Assembly (NCBI RefSeq): GCF_009931655.1
Contig: NZ_CP047984.1
Coordinates: 3,241,001 to 3,305,000 of the forward strand
DNA from: Pontibacter russatus
GTDB taxonomy: Bacteria > Bacteroidota > Bacteroidia > Cytophagales > Hymenobacteraceae
Length of the DNA stretch: 64,000 nucleotides
Direction of reading: 5' to 3'
The position numbers and the translations under genes are program-made. Positions 6,616 through 16,686 of the stretch are shown here, piece after piece. The notes beneath the pieces were generated by a model. The model made no database searches and was not told the origin of the DNA. It worked only from the letters and a program-made list of their open reading frames with translations. How positions within the stretch are numbered: position 1 is the first letter of the stretch; each line of letters opens with the position of its first letter.

Positions 6616-9591
6616 TTATGGTGCCAAAACAAAATGTAATATTGATTTAGTGCCATTGTCGGTTATGAATTTTATGTCTCCCTGTAACTTTCTGCTCAAC
6701 GATTTCACAAGCTTAAGGCCGAACGACCGGCTGTTGCCCGGATCAAAGTCCGGGGGCATTCCGCGTCCATTGTCGCTTACCGTCAGGGTGTACTGCACCT
6801 CATCATGCTTCCGGAGCTCGATGCGCAGCACCCCCGGCTTTCCATCCGGGAAGCCGTACTTCAGCGCGTTAGAGACGAGTTCGTTTACAATTAACCCCAA
6901 CGTAATGGCCGGGTCAATGTTTACCTTTAGCTGCGGCATGTCTATTTCCAGGGCGATGCGCCTGTTGCTTACCCCATAGGCGGCGTAGAGGCTCTCACAG
7001 ATTTCCTCGAAATACTCCTCCAGGTTGATGGAATCCTGCTCGGCGAGCTGGTAGAGGCGCTCGTGCAGAATGGACATAGACCGCACCCGGCTGCGGAGAG
7101 CCTGCATCACGTCTGCCGCCTGCGGGTCCTGCACATGGCGGGCCTGCAGGTTCAGCATGCTGATCACGATCTGCAGGTTGTTCTTCACGCGGTGGTGTAT
7201 CTCCTGCAGCAGCATCTCCTTCTCGCGGTTCTTGCGCTCCAGCAGGCGCGTGCGGTGGCTCACCCGCATCTCCAGCAGCGAGTTCATCTTCACGAGGCTC
7301 CGCTCGCGCAGGCGGACTACACTCAGCACCGAGCCGGCTGCCACCAGCAGCAGCACCCCCACAAACCACTCGCGCCGCCAGATGGGGGGCACGATGGAAA
7401 AAGTGTAGGTAACCGGCTCGGTTGCCCAGAAGCCGTCGTTGTTGCGGGCCAGCAGCTCGAAGGTGTAGGTGCCGGGCGAGAGGTTGGCGTAGGTGGTGAA
7501 AGACTGCTCCACCGGCGGCGACCACTGACCGTCAAACCCCATCAGCCGGTACCTGTACCGCACCTGCTCCGGCCCCGAGAGGCAGATGGCATGGAAGTCG
7601 AATGAAAGGTAGTTCTGGGTGTAGGGCAGCCGCAGGTTTTGGGGAAGCCCCGTAACGCTGTCGGTGGCGTAGCCGAGGGCCTGCCAGTCGGTGGGCTTGG
7701 AGTACAGCATCACATCCGTGAGCATGACTTTCGGGTAGATGGCGTTGCGGCGGTCCAGCGAGGGGATATACTGGGTGAGGCCTTTGGTGGTACCAAACCA
7801 CATGGTGCCGTCCGGCGACTGGGTCATCGCGTTGTCGCACACTTCCAGGCCCCTGAACCCGTTCTGGCTGGCATAGGTCCTGTAGTTCAGCCTTCCGTTC
7901 CGTCGCAGTTGCGGCAGCCGGAGCTTCAGCACGTTGCGGCTGGTGGCCACCCACAGGTTGTCTTGCCCGTCCACGAACAGCGTGTTGATGGCCACGGTCG
8001 GCAGGCCGTCCTCCGCCGTGAAAAGCCGCGCGCCATTGCTTGCCAGCATCAGAATGCCCTGGTTGAAGCCTGAGAAGTAGAGGTTCCCCATCTTGTCTTC
8101 CGTGATAGAGCGCACCTCCGAAAAGTCCAACTGACCCAGCTCAGGCGGCGATACAAGTTTCCGGTCCTCCACGCGGTATATAGCATCCTCGGTGCCCGCC
8201 CATATATTGCCCCGGCTGTCGCGGAAAACGCAGTTTACTTTGGCGGCGGCTCCGGTGGGGGAGGCGACAGGCACAAAAACGCTGTTCTGGAAATAAGCAA
8301 GCCCGGCTGCCGTGGCCACCCACAGGGTGCTTGCCGTGTCGGCGGCGGCCTGGAACACCTCAGGCGACGGAAGCCCGTGTGCGGTGGAGTAATGCAGCGT
8401 GGTGTCCTGCCGCATCAGCCATATGCCGTTGCTGCTGCAGATCCATCTTTCCCTCCTGTTCCTGGGGTATATGCCGTAGAGCGTGGTGCCATCGGGCCAC
8501 GGGGTGCCGGTGCGCCAGACGGGGCGGTTCCGGCGCATGCTCGCGAACTTGCCTTCGTCGGTGCCCATCCACATGGTGCCGCTGCTGTCGCAGGCAAGGG
8601 CAGTGATGCGTGGCTCGCTCATGCTCCCGAAATCGAAGTAATGCACAAACCAGGGCGACTTGTACTGCTGCAGCCCGTAGCCGTTCGTGCCGATCCATAT
8701 ATTGCCTTCAGTATCGGCGGTGAGTGAGCTGATGCGGGGGGTGCGGAGGCCGTTGAGGCGGGTGAGGTGTGTGTACTTCTCGCCGTCGTATTTGAGCAGC
8801 CCGTTGCGGAGCAGGCCAATCCAGACGTTGCCGTGGCGGTCGTGTGCAAAGCTGCTGACGGTGGGGGCCGAGACAACCCGGGGCAGGGGAGGTGCCGTGA
8901 TGCTGCCGTCCTGCATTTTTGCGGGGCCCTTGTCTGTCCCGATCCAGAGGGTGCCGCCCGGCGCGACGGAAAGGGCGGTGATGCCATTGCCCGGCAGCGC
9001 GCTGTTATACACCGTGTAGCGGCTTACCTGGCCCCCGTCCACTTTATATAGGCCTTTCTCCCGGGTGCCTGCCCACAGTGTGCCGCCGGGGGCGTGGCAG
9101 ATGGCGGTGTAGGCACCTTTCGGGAGGGCTTCATATAACCGGAATTTTCCCTTTGACTGGTAGTAGGCGCCCTGGCTGGTAGCCAGCCAGATGCGGCCGA
9201 GCGAATCTTCTGAGATGGCATGTATCTGGCTGGCCGGCAGCCCTTCCGCCGTGCCCATCTGCCGGAACCCTGATCCGTCATATACGGCCACTCCGGCGCT
9301 TGCCGTGCCTATCCACAGGCGTTGCTGGCTGTCCTGGAAGAGGGTGGAGATGTTATGGCTGGGCAGGCCGTCCCGCTCGGTATAGTTGTGGAAATCGATG
9401 CCGTCGAAGCGGCTGAGGCCCCCGCGGGTGCCCAGCCACAGAAACCCCTGGCCATCCTGCAGGATAGCGGTAATCTGCGACTGCGGCAGGCCCTGCTCCA
9501 GCGTCCAGCTACGGAAATTATACTGCTGCGCCTGCGCAGGACAGGAAGCAGCGAGCAGACAAAGCAGCAAAAGAAGGCGTACGCAGTACAT
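6616..9591 (-). CDS. sensor histidine kinase with two-component regulator propeller and HisKA_2 core
   Basis: This 991-residue membrane sensor has a signal peptide (1-21, ending CPAQAQ). Repeated propeller blades follow up to about residue 640, with the recurrent pattern D-G-L/N-x-W-x-G-T. A Y_Y_Y-type beta domain (about 660-735) precedes one transmembrane helix (about 743-760). The cytoplasmic kinase has the HisKA_2 motif EIHHRVKNNLQ (from 797, phospho-His at or beside 800), an N box NELVSNALKYG (from about 903) and DNGRGMP (from about 940). It therefore senses outside the cell and phosphorylates the LytTR regulator encoded 29 bases downstream. It resembles a hybrid two-component system split into two proteins. 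The ligand is unknown. Confidence 0.92.
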   Translation of the reverse strand: MYCVRLLLLLCLLAASCPAQAQQYNFRSWTLEQGLPQSQITAILQDGQGFLWLGTRGGLSRFDGIDFHNYTERDGLPSHNISTLFQDSQQRLWIGTASAGVAVYDGSGFRQMGTAEGLPASQIHAISEDSLGRIWLATSQGAYYQSKGKFRLYEALPKGAYTAICHAPGGTLWAGTREKGLYKVDGGQVSRYTVYNSALPGNGITALSVAPGGTLWIGTDKGPAKMQDGSITAPPLPRVVSAPTVSSFAHDRHGNVWIGLLRNGLLKYDGEKYTHLTRLNGLRTPRISSLTADTEGNIWIGTNGYGLQQYKSPWFVHYFDFGSMSEPRITALACDSSGTMWMGTDEGKFASMRRNRPVWRTGTPWPDGTTLYGIYPRNRRERWICSSNGIWLMRQDTTLHYSTAHGLPSPEVFQAAADTASTLWVATAAGLAYFQNSVFVPVASPTGAAAKVNCVFRDSRGNIWAGTEDAIYRVEDRKLVSPPELGQLDFSEVRSITEDKMGNLYFSGFNQGILMLASNGARLFTAEDGLPTVAINTLFVDGQDNLWVATSRNVLKLRLPQLRRNGRLNYRTYASQNGFRGLEVCDNAMTQSPDGTMWFGTTKGLTQYIPSLDRRNAIYPKVMLTDVMLYSKPTDWQALGYATDSVTGLPQNLRLPYTQNYLSFDFHAICLSGPEQVRYRYRLMGFDGQWSPPVEQSFTTYANLSPGTYTFELLARNNDGFWATEPVTYTFSIVPPIWRREWFVGVLLLVAAGSVLSVVRLRERSLVKMNSLLEMRVSHRTRLLERKNREKEMLLQEIHHRVKNNLQIVISMLNLQARHVQDPQAADVMQALRSRVRSMSILHERLYQLAEQDSINLEEYFEEICESLYAAYGVSNRRIALEIDMPQLKVNIDPAITLGLIVNELVSNALKYGFPDGKPGVLRIELRKHDEVQYTLTVSDNGRGMPPDFDPGNSRSFGLKLVKSLSRKLQGDIKFITDNGTKSILHFVLAP

Positions 9592-9719
9592 CAGGGACTC
9601 ATTTGTTTTACCCCCGTTGCGGCCGCAGCAGATAAATGCGCCATATCACGAGGTGTCAGGGTATTTAATGCTTACGAAAGCCAAAGCGAAAAGTGAACGC
9701 CAGAAATAGTTATAAAGTT

Positions 9720-10823
9720 TTAGCGAATGCCTAAAACTTCTTTGTAAACAGCAAACGTTCTTATGGCAGTCTGCTCCTGCGTGAACGTTAGCGCCAGTTG
9801 GTAAGCCTGCTCCACCAGGCGCTCGCGCAGCGGTGCATCGCGCAGCACCTGCTGCACATGGGTTGCCAGTGCCTTTGCATCTCTGAGCGGGGCCAGCATG
9901 CCGGTCTGCCCGTGCCGCACTATCTCCGGGACCCCCCCGGCGCTGGTGGCCACCACCGGCACCTTGTTGGCGAAGGCGTCCAGGACAGTGCTGCCGATGC
10001 CTTCTTTTACCGTCGTGAACAAGAAAACATCCAGCTCGGCCAGCACCTCTTTCGCGTTGGTGAGAAAGCCCGTGAACACTACATCATCCTGAAGCCCTAA
10101 ATGTACAGCATGTTTTTTTATCTCTGCCTCCAGAGGGCCGCTGCCGATGGCGAAATACTTTGCATTCACCCCACTTTCCTTCAGAATCCTCGCTGTCTCC
10201 AGAAAGGTAAAGTAATCTTTGTGTTTGTCGAGCGCCGATACGTTGCCGATGAGTTTCAGGTACTGGGGCACCTGGTAGGCGCTGCGGAGGAAATTCCGGT
10301 TCTGGCTGACGTTCGCAGTGGCGCCCTTCAGGTCGATGCCGCTATATACGGTTACGCACTTGCTGCCGTCCTGTATGCTAGCCGCCATTTGCCTGCGCAC
10401 GCTGTCCGATACGCAAATAATGCGTTTGATACCGCTGTAGTTGTATTTGAAGGTGGAGAAGGGGTTGCGGCCGATGCTGAACTCCACGCGGCGGCTCAGC
10501 ACCAGGCTGGCCCGCGCGCCCAGCATATGGGCCAGCACGCCCAGCGTGTGGGCCAGGCTGGAGTGCATGTGTACCAACTGAATTTGGTGCCGGTTTATAT
10601 ATGCTTTCAACCTGCGAGCATCGCTAAGGAGCCGCAGCTTTGAAAAGGAGAGCGCCAGGTACGGGAGGCGGTGCTGCTGGCAGTGGGCCTCGAAGGCGGA
10701 GCCGCGCGGGCAGGCCACGTAGCTCTCTGCCTGGTGCCGCTGCAACTCCGCCACCAGGTAAGCCACCTGCTGCTCGCCGCCGCGCCACGTTTTCTCCGAT
10801 ACCAGGTGCAGTACGCGCATCAT
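9720..10823 (-). CDS. glycosyltransferase family 4 (GT-B)
   Basis: 367 residues starting MMRVLHLVSEKTWRGGEQQ. The donor-side half contains NVSALDKHKDYFTFLE and GSGPLEAEI, followed by the retaining E-x7-E region with EGIGSTVLDAF and SAGGVPEIV. The frame is open further upstream to 11057, but those codons run inside the preceding gene. The ATG at 10823 overlaps that gene's TGA (ATGA), a typical coupled start. The two transferases probably act in sequence on a cell-surface glycan or lipopolysaccharide. Acceptor and sugar are unknown. An 8-bp hairpin (9716-9738) covers the stop codon and may be a weak terminator. Confidence 0.88.
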   Translation of the reverse strand: MMRVLHLVSEKTWRGGEQQVAYLVAELQRHQAESYVACPRGSAFEAHCQQHRLPYLALSFSKLRLLSDARRLKAYINRHQIQLVHMHSSLAHTLGVLAHMLGARASLVLSRRVEFSIGRNPFSTFKYNYSGIKRIICVSDSVRRQMAASIQDGSKCVTVYSGIDLKGATANVSQNRNFLRSAYQVPQYLKLIGNVSALDKHKDYFTFLETARILKESGVNAKYFAIGSGPLEAEIKKHAVHLGLQDDVVFTGFLTNAKEVLAELDVFLFTTVKEGIGSTVLDAFANKVPVVATSAGGVPEIVRHGQTGMLAPLRDAKALATHVQQVLRDAPLRERLVEQAYQLALTFTQEQTAIRTFAVYKEVLGIR

Positions 10824-11587
10824 TGTTCCGCTTGTTGATTTTCCTCCTGCAGCCGCCACATCTTCAGGTAGCGCATAAACACGCTGCTGGCTGCCAGGTA
10901 AGCGATGATAAACCCGACGCGCCCGTCCAAAACCCCCAGCTTCAGGAAGTACTGCTTCAGAAAGCGGACCATTGGCTTCACGGCCAGGTGAAAAAACGTC
11001 ACTTTGCCTGTCCGCTTCGCCTTGTCCTGCGCCGAAAGCCAGCTGTACTGGTTCCACTTGTCGAGGAAGTGCGGCAGGCTGCGGTAGGTGTAGTGCAGCA
11101 TCTGGTGGCGGAGCTTGCCGATGTTGCCACCGGGCACCACCAGTTCTTCGTGTACCTGCTTATCGGAGTAGCGGCACTGGCTTTTGTCGAAGAGGCGCAC
11201 CACCGCGTCGTTTTGCCAGCCGCTGTACCGCACCTCCCGACCCATGAAAAAGTTTTTGCGCCGGATTTTGTAGGCGGGGCTCACCGGCGAGGCTTTCAAC
11301 AGCTGTGTCAGTTCCTGCTGCAGGCCGGCGGGAATGCGCTCGTCTGCGTCCAACATCAGCACCCAAGGCTGCGTGGCCTGCTCCATGGCCCAGTTGCGCT
11401 GCCGCGAGTAGTTGTCGAAAGGGCGCTGCAGAATCCTGACAGGGTACCGGCGCGCTATAGGCAGGGTGTTGTCGGTGCTGTAGGAGTCTACCAGCAGCAC
11501 CTCATCCGCCCACAGCAGCGACTCAATGGCGCCTGCAATAAACTGCTCTTCGTCCTTGCATATAATAATGGCGCTTACACCCGGCAT
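10820..11587 (-). CDS. glycosyltransferase family 2 (WaaE/KdtX-like)
   Basis: 255 residues of GT-A fold. The N-terminus GVSAIIICKDEEQFI starts the nucleotide-binding strand, VDSYSTDNT follows, and the metal-binding DXD-type motif is DADERI. YSRQRNWAM and the C-terminal HYTYRSL-type region match the lipopolysaccharide core glycosyltransferase (WaaE/KdtX-like) branch. It is first in a two-gene unit with the GT4 gene, coupled by an ATGA overlap. A role in surface polysaccharide assembly is inference from family. Confidence 0.88.
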   Translation of the reverse strand: MPGVSAIIICKDEEQFIAGAIESLLWADEVLLVDSYSTDNTLPIARRYPVRILQRPFDNYSRQRNWAMEQATQPWVLMLDADERIPAGLQQELTQLLKASPVSPAYKIRRKNFFMGREVRYSGWQNDAVVRLFDKSQCRYSDKQVHEELVVPGGNIGKLRHQMLHYTYRSLPHFLDKWNQYSWLSAQDKAKRTGKVTFFHLAVKPMVRFLKQYFLKLGVLDGRVGFIIAYLAASSVFMRYLKMWRLQEENQQAEQ

Positions 11588-11730
11588 TGGAGAGGAGGTA
11601 TATAGAAAGGAGTTTTAGATTAATTTGAAAACATGCCTGCCGTATAAATCATATATAAAGAGGGGCGGCAACGGAATATAAAACGGAAGTATATATGGGT
11701 AGGCTGTAGATGGCTGCTGAAAGGCAGAGC

Positions 11731-11786
11731 CCTATATAAAAGAAGGTGCTTCCACATCTTCCTGAAAGCACCTTCTTTTATATAGG
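11731..11786. terminator. bidirectional-type terminator, 21-bp perfect stem
   Basis: CCTATATAAAAGAAGGTGCT plus one more base (11731-11751) pairs perfectly with 11766-11786 around a 14-base loop. The stem core AGAAGGTGCTT is flanked by TATATAAA/TTTATATA. It lies 20 bases beyond the gltA stop, which is on the minus strand. Confidence 0.8.
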
Positions 11787-11806
11787 TTCATATATGGCCG
11801 CTGAAT

Positions 11807-13093
<1,287 letters not shown>

Positions 13094-13241
13094 GTTTATT
13101 TTTTTTAATGTCCTGTGTTGTGTCTCTTACCAGAAGCGAAATTATGGAAAAATGTTCTAAAATGAAATCAGGCATATCCATTATATCTGGCGGGGGCAAC
13201 GACAGTGGGAACCTGTCGGGCTGCATATTACGTAAACGGCG

Positions 13242-13281
13242 GCAGGCGAAAAAGTTTGTTCCGACAAATATTTTTGCCTGC
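13242..13281. other. strong intergenic stem-loop of unknown role
   Basis: GCAGGCGAAAAAGTTTGT (13242-13259) faces ACAAATATTTTTGCCTGC (13264-13281) across TCCG: 18 paired positions with one mismatch and two possible G-U pairs. Neither strand shows a T run after it, so it is not an obvious terminator. It may be part of a leader or a small RNA. Confidence 0.45.
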
Positions 13282-13510
13282 GGGTCATGTTTCCCTGCCC
13301 GCCGCGGCCGCCCAGCGGGCGCTGTGCGGGGGTAAAGAGGCAACTAAGGGCAGGGCAAGGCGTTATAAAAGTAAGCACTGTCCGAACCGGATATATAAGG
13401 TGCCCCACGCAGCGCCTTTGGCCGGATCAGCAGGTCCCAGGGGCCACCGGGCAGCTAAGCGCCCGCACTGCAACCCTGCGGCGGTAAGCGGGGTATGTAA
13501 TTAAAATTTA

Positions 13511-13518
13511 TATATTTG
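13511..13518 (+). promoter_or_regulatory. candidate -7 element for the sigma/anti-sigma/gmk/nadD unit
   Basis: TATATTTG matches TAnnTTTG exactly and lies 49 bases before the sigma factor ATG. No clear TTTG is found at the -33 distance, so confidence is moderate. Confidence 0.5.
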
Positions 13519-13567
13519 CGTATACTACGCGACAGCGGATTTATATTTAAGTACAAATTCCACGCAG

Positions 13568-14161
13568 ATGAGCGAGCAAACGGGTAAACAACTGAGTAAG
13601 GAGGAGAAGGACGCGCGGTTTGAGGCCGAACTGCTGCCTGTGCTCGACCCCCTGTACAACTTTGCCTACCGGCTCACCTTAGACGAAGACGACGCCAACG
13701 ATCTGGTGCAGGAGACCTATCTGAAGGCCTACCGGTTTTTCGACTATTTCGAGCAAGGAACTAATGCAAAAGCATGGCTGTTCCGAATCCTGAAGAACTC
13801 CTTCATTAACGAGTTCCGGAAGAAGAGCAAGCAGCCCGCCAAAGTTGACTACAGCGAGGTGGAGGGCTACTACAACTCGGAAGACGTGGAGGGCGAGAGC
13901 GGTGTGGCCACCACCACCGACATGCGCACCGAAAGCGTGCAAGACCTGATCGGCGACGAGGTGGCGAGCGCGCTGAACGCCCTGCCCGTGGATTTCAGAA
14001 CAGTGATCATCCTTTGCGACCTGGAGGGCTTCACCTACGAGGAAATGGCCAAGATACTGGACATCCCCATCGGGACTGTCCGCTCACGATTGCACCGCGC
14101 CCGGAACTCTTTGAAGGAAAAATTGGAGAAATACGCCAAGACCATGGGTTATAATAGTTAG
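13568..14161 (+). CDS. ECF-type RNA polymerase sigma factor
   Basis: 197 residues. Region 2 spans about 25-95 (LYNFAYRLTLDEDDANDLVQ, then AWLFRILKNSFINEFRK), with an acidic linker of about 45 residues between. Region 4 (about 135-190) is the helix-turn-helix LEGFTYEEMAKILDIPIGTV. There is no region 1 or 3, as expected of extracytoplasmic-function sigma factors. A zinc-type anti-sigma candidate follows after 24 bases, so the pair likely responds to an envelope or redox signal. Regulon not visible. Confidence 0.92.
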   Translation: MSEQTGKQLSKEEKDARFEAELLPVLDPLYNFAYRLTLDEDDANDLVQETYLKAYRFFDYFEQGTNAKAWLFRILKNSFINEFRKKSKQPAKVDYSEVEGYYNSEDVEGESGVATTTDMRTESVQDLIGDEVASALNALPVDFRTVIILCDLEGFTYEEMAKILDIPIGTVRSRLHRARNSLKEKLEKYAKTMGYNS

Positions 14162-14185
14162 AGCATTTAAAGAGTTTGAGTGAAG

Positions 14186-14467
14186 ATGGAATCGAAATTT
14201 ACAGAAGTTTACCAGAACGCACCGGCCGAGGGCAAAGAGACGGAGTGTGAGAAAGTGTCTTTGCTGCTGGACCTCATGATTGACGGGGAGGCCTCCCCCG
14301 AAGATCAGCAGTATTTTAACCGCCACATCGAAGAGTGCGTCCCCTGCTTCGAAACCCATCAGAAGCAAAAACTCCTCAAAGGCCTCGTGAGCGGCCACCT
14401 CAAGCGCGTGATCGTGCCGAACAGCCTGGCGCACCTCATCAAAGCGAAAATCCAAGAAACACTATAG
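14186..14467 (+). CDS. putative zinc-binding anti-sigma factor
   Basis: 93 residues starting MESKFTEVYQ. The motif His47-x3-Cys51-x2-Cys54 (RHIEECVPC) is the hallmark of soluble zinc anti-sigma (ZAS) proteins. DLMIDGEASPEDQQYF precedes it, as in this family. No membrane segment follows, so it should be cytoplasmic and could sense thiol oxidation through the zinc site. It lies 24 bases behind the sigma factor and 7 bases before gmk. A GTG two codons upstream (14180) is a possible alternative start. Confidence 0.75.
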   Translation: MESKFTEVYQNAPAEGKETECEKVSLLLDLMIDGEASPEDQQYFNRHIEECVPCFETHQKQKLLKGLVSGHLKRVIVPNSLAHLIKAKIQETL

Positions 14468-14474
14468 CCCCCGA

Positions 14475-15059
14475 ATGCAAGGCAAGATCATCATCTTCTC
14501 GGCGCCGTCCGGTGCCGGCAAAACCACTATTGTAAGGCACCTGCTCCGCACCAACCCGCAACTGAGCTTCTCCATATCGGCCTGCACCCGCGACAAGCGC
14601 GGGCGCACAGAGGAAAACGGCAAGGACTACTACTTCATCACGCCCGAGGAATTTAAGAAGCGCATTGCCAACGATGAGTTTGTGGAGTGGGAGGAGGTGT
14701 ACGAAGGCGCCTTTTACGGCACGCTGAAGTCGGAGATAGAGCGCATCTGGGAAAGCGGCAAGCACGTGATCCTGGATGTGGACGTGAAGGGCGGGCTGAG
14801 CATCAAGCATTTCTACAAAGAGCGCGCGCTGGCCGTTTTCGTGAAGCCGCCCTCTATTGACGAGCTGGCCAAGCGCCTGACCGCCCGCAACACCGACTCG
14901 GCCTCCAGCATCAGCAGCCGGGTTTTCAAGGCCAAGTTCGAGCTGGGCTTCGAGGACCAGTTCGACAAGGTGATTGTGAACGACGACCTGGACAGGGCCT
15001 GCGCCGAGGCCGAGAAACTGGTGCAGGAGTTCCTGAAGTCAGAGCCTGCGATTGTATGA
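14475..15059 (+). CDS. gmk: guanylate kinase
   Basis: Phosphorylates GMP to GDP with ATP. The 194-residue protein has the P-loop FSAPSGAGKTT (8-18), the GMP-binding stretch SACTRDKRGRTEENGKDYYF and GAFYGTLKSEI. It is co-transcribed behind the anti-sigma gene and overlaps nadD by four bases (ATGA), placing two nucleotide-metabolism genes in a sigma-factor operon. Confidence 0.96.
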   Translation: MQGKIIIFSAPSGAGKTTIVRHLLRTNPQLSFSISACTRDKRGRTEENGKDYYFITPEEFKKRIANDEFVEWEEVYEGAFYGTLKSEIERIWESGKHVILDVDVKGGLSIKHFYKERALAVFVKPPSIDELAKRLTARNTDSASSISSRVFKAKFELGFEDQFDKVIVNDDLDRACAEAEKLVQEFLKSEPAIV

Positions 15060-15628
15060 AGGTAGGGCTGCTGTTCGGCTCCTTCAACCCCATCCACATC
15101 GGGCACCTGATCGTGGCGAACTTCATGGCCACCAACACCGATCTGGACGCGGTGTGGCTGGTGGTGTCGCCGCAGAATCCGTTTAAGCCCAGCAACACGC
15201 TGCTGCATGAGTTCGACCGGCTGCACATGGTGTCGCTGGCGATAGGCGATAACCCCAGGCTCAGGGTATCGAACATTGAGTTCAGCATGCCCCGCCCCAG
15301 CTATACCATCGACACGCTCACCTACCTGCAGGAGAGGTACCCAAGCTACGAGTTCGTGCTGATTATGGGCGAGGACAACCTGCCGCTGTTCCCGAAGTGG
15401 AAGAACGCAGACCGCATCCTGGAGTACCACCGGGTATATGTGTACCCCCGGTCCGGCTCCATCACCACCGAGCTGCCCGTAATGCCGAACATGCGCTTTG
15501 TGAAAGCCCCTGTGCTGGATATCTCCGCCACCTTCATCCGCAAGTGCATCAAAGAGGAGAAGAGTATCCAGTATATAGTGCCGGACGCGGTTGCGGAGTA
15601 TATAAAGGTTCACAAGCTGTACCAGTAG
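15056..15628 (+). CDS. nadD: nicotinate-nucleotide adenylyltransferase
   Basis: Adenylylates nicotinate mononucleotide to deamido-NAD in NAD synthesis. The 190-residue protein has the nucleotidylyltransferase motif GSFNPIHIGH (8-17), the substrate-binding VSPQNPFK and the C-terminal ISATFIR (about 156-162). Its ATG overlaps the gmk stop. A strong terminator begins 32 bases after its stop, marking the end of the unit. Confidence 0.95.
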   Translation: MKVGLLFGSFNPIHIGHLIVANFMATNTDLDAVWLVVSPQNPFKPSNTLLHEFDRLHMVSLAIGDNPRLRVSNIEFSMPRPSYTIDTLTYLQERYPSYEFVLIMGEDNLPLFPKWKNADRILEYHRVYVYPRSGSITTELPVMPNMRFVKAPVLDISATFIRKCIKEEKSIQYIVPDAVAEYIKVHKLYQ

Positions 15629-15659
15629 CGGGAAGCTCCGGAGAAAAGCCTACACAAAA

Positions 15660-15707
15660 CATATATAAAAGAGGCAGTTGCAAGGGCAGCTGCCTCTTTT
15701 ATATATG
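15660..15707 (+). terminator. terminator of the sigma-gmk-nadD unit
   Basis: Arms 15660-15681 and 15686-15707 pair over 22 positions (one G-U), with core GAGGCAGTTGC/GCAGCTGCCTC, loop AAGG and CATATATAAAA / TTTTATATATG tails. Confidence 0.8.
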
Positions 15708-15793
15708 GGGGAGCTATATAGGCTGGCGCTATGAAAAAATAATTAGGTTGGTTGCTGTTTTATATAGAAATTGAGGTATCTAATCCTGATTTT

Positions 15794-16573
15794 ATGAGAC
15801 ACTTATACGCTTTTCTGAAGTCTGCCGTTATAGCCGCCTCGCTGCTGCTGCTCTTCCAGATGTGCCAGCCTGGCGGGGAGGAGAACCCGCCCATGGAGGG
15901 CTTTAACCTGGCTGGCTCTGATCCGAAGGCCATCCAACTAGCCGACTCGGTGATGGCGGCGCAGGGCGGGCGCGAAAACTGGAATGACACCCGCTATATC
16001 ACCTGGAACTTCTTCGGTAACCGGAAACTGCTCTGGGACAAGGCCACCGGCAACGTGCGGGTAGATTATCTGAAGGATGACAGAAAAGTGCTGGTAAATA
16101 TAAACACCGGCGAAGGCAAAGTTTTCATGGACGGCGCTGAACTGACGCAGCCCGACTCGGTGGCGAAATACCTGCAGCAGGGCAAGGAAGCCTGGATAAA
16201 CGACTCCTACTGGCTGGTGATGCCTTTCAAGCTGAAGGACTCCGGTGTTACCCTCAAATACCTCGGCGAGGACACCACACAGGCGGGCCAGCCGGCCGAC
16301 GTGCTGCAGCTTACCTTTGAGGGAGTGGGCGTGACGCCCCAAAACAAGTATAAGGTGTGGGTAGACAAGGAGACGAAGCTGGTGTCGCAGTGGGCGCACT
16401 TCAGAAACGCCAGCGACCCGGAGCCCGCTTTCGTGATGCCGTGGCAGGATTACCAGACCTATGGCAGCATCAAGCTCTCCGGCGACCGCGGGCAGTCCAA
16501 AATAACAGATATAAAAGTGCTGGAGGAAGTGCCGGAAGCCGCTTTCACCTCTTTTGAGCCCGTTGCTTTATAG
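15794..16573 (+). CDS. lipoprotein, LolA-like/DUF6503-type family (tentative)
   Basis: 259 residues starting MRHLYAFLKSAVIAASLLLL with a lipobox Cys at residue 24 (FQMC). The mature part begins with acidic and Pro residues, then ADSVMAAQGGRENWNDTRYI. An antiparallel beta pattern follows, with LWDKATGNVRVDY, VFMDGAEL and the C-terminal YKVWVDKETKLVSQW. This layout resembles the LolA-like barrel of Bacteroidota outer-membrane lipoprotein-sorting-type proteins (DUF6503). The assignment rests on pattern only. The in-frame extension to 15752 would place 14 residues before a good signal peptide, so the ATG at 15794 is preferred. It is monocistronic and convergent with frr. Confidence 0.65.
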   Translation: MRHLYAFLKSAVIAASLLLLFQMCQPGGEENPPMEGFNLAGSDPKAIQLADSVMAAQGGRENWNDTRYITWNFFGNRKLLWDKATGNVRVDYLKDDRKVLVNINTGEGKVFMDGAELTQPDSVAKYLQQGKEAWINDSYWLVMPFKLKDSGVTLKYLGEDTTQAGQPADVLQLTFEGVGVTPQNKYKVWVDKETKLVSQWAHFRNASDPEPAFVMPWQDYQTYGSIKLSGDRGQSKITDIKVLEEVPEAAFTSFEPVAL

Positions 16574-16616
16574 GAAGGAAGATTACAAACAATACTGTAA
16601 CACATACCATGTAGCC

Positions 16617-16672
16617 ATATATAAAGAGGAGGCCCTGCGGATTGAGTTCCGCAGGGCCTCCTCTTTATATAT
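16617..16672. terminator. shared terminator of convergent lipoprotein gene and frr
   Basis: A perfect 25-bp stem (16617-16641 with 16648-16672) with loop TTGAGT. The GC-rich core GAGGAGGCCCTGCGGA is bounded by ATATATAAA and TTTATATAT. It sits midway between two converging genes and can serve both. Confidence 0.85.
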
Positions 16673-16686
16673 ATATAAGCCTGGCC

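Larger units (their letters stand above)
13094..13567. other. divergent intergenic region between gltA and the sigma factor gene
   Basis: 474 bases with no convincing gene. Short open frames exist on both strands but none has a recognisable product or start context. The region carries a candidate gltA -7 (13137-13144, minus strand), a small CGACAG/CTGTCG hairpin near 13200-13218, a strong 18-bp hairpin at 13242-13281, a GC-rich palindromic stretch near 13300-13321 (GCCCGC...GCGGGC) and a -7 element for the sigma gene at 13511-13518. Confidence 0.6.

Noticed and set aside
10824..11057. 78-residue N-terminal extension of the GT4 glycosyltransferase
   Set aside because: It would lie wholly inside the preceding GT2 gene. 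The ATGA overlap start gives the normal GT4 N-terminus.
13205..13504. Short frames in the gltA-sigma spacer
   Set aside because: Composition is Arg/Ala/Pro-rich, with no family match and no start context. The spacer is better explained by promoters and hairpins.
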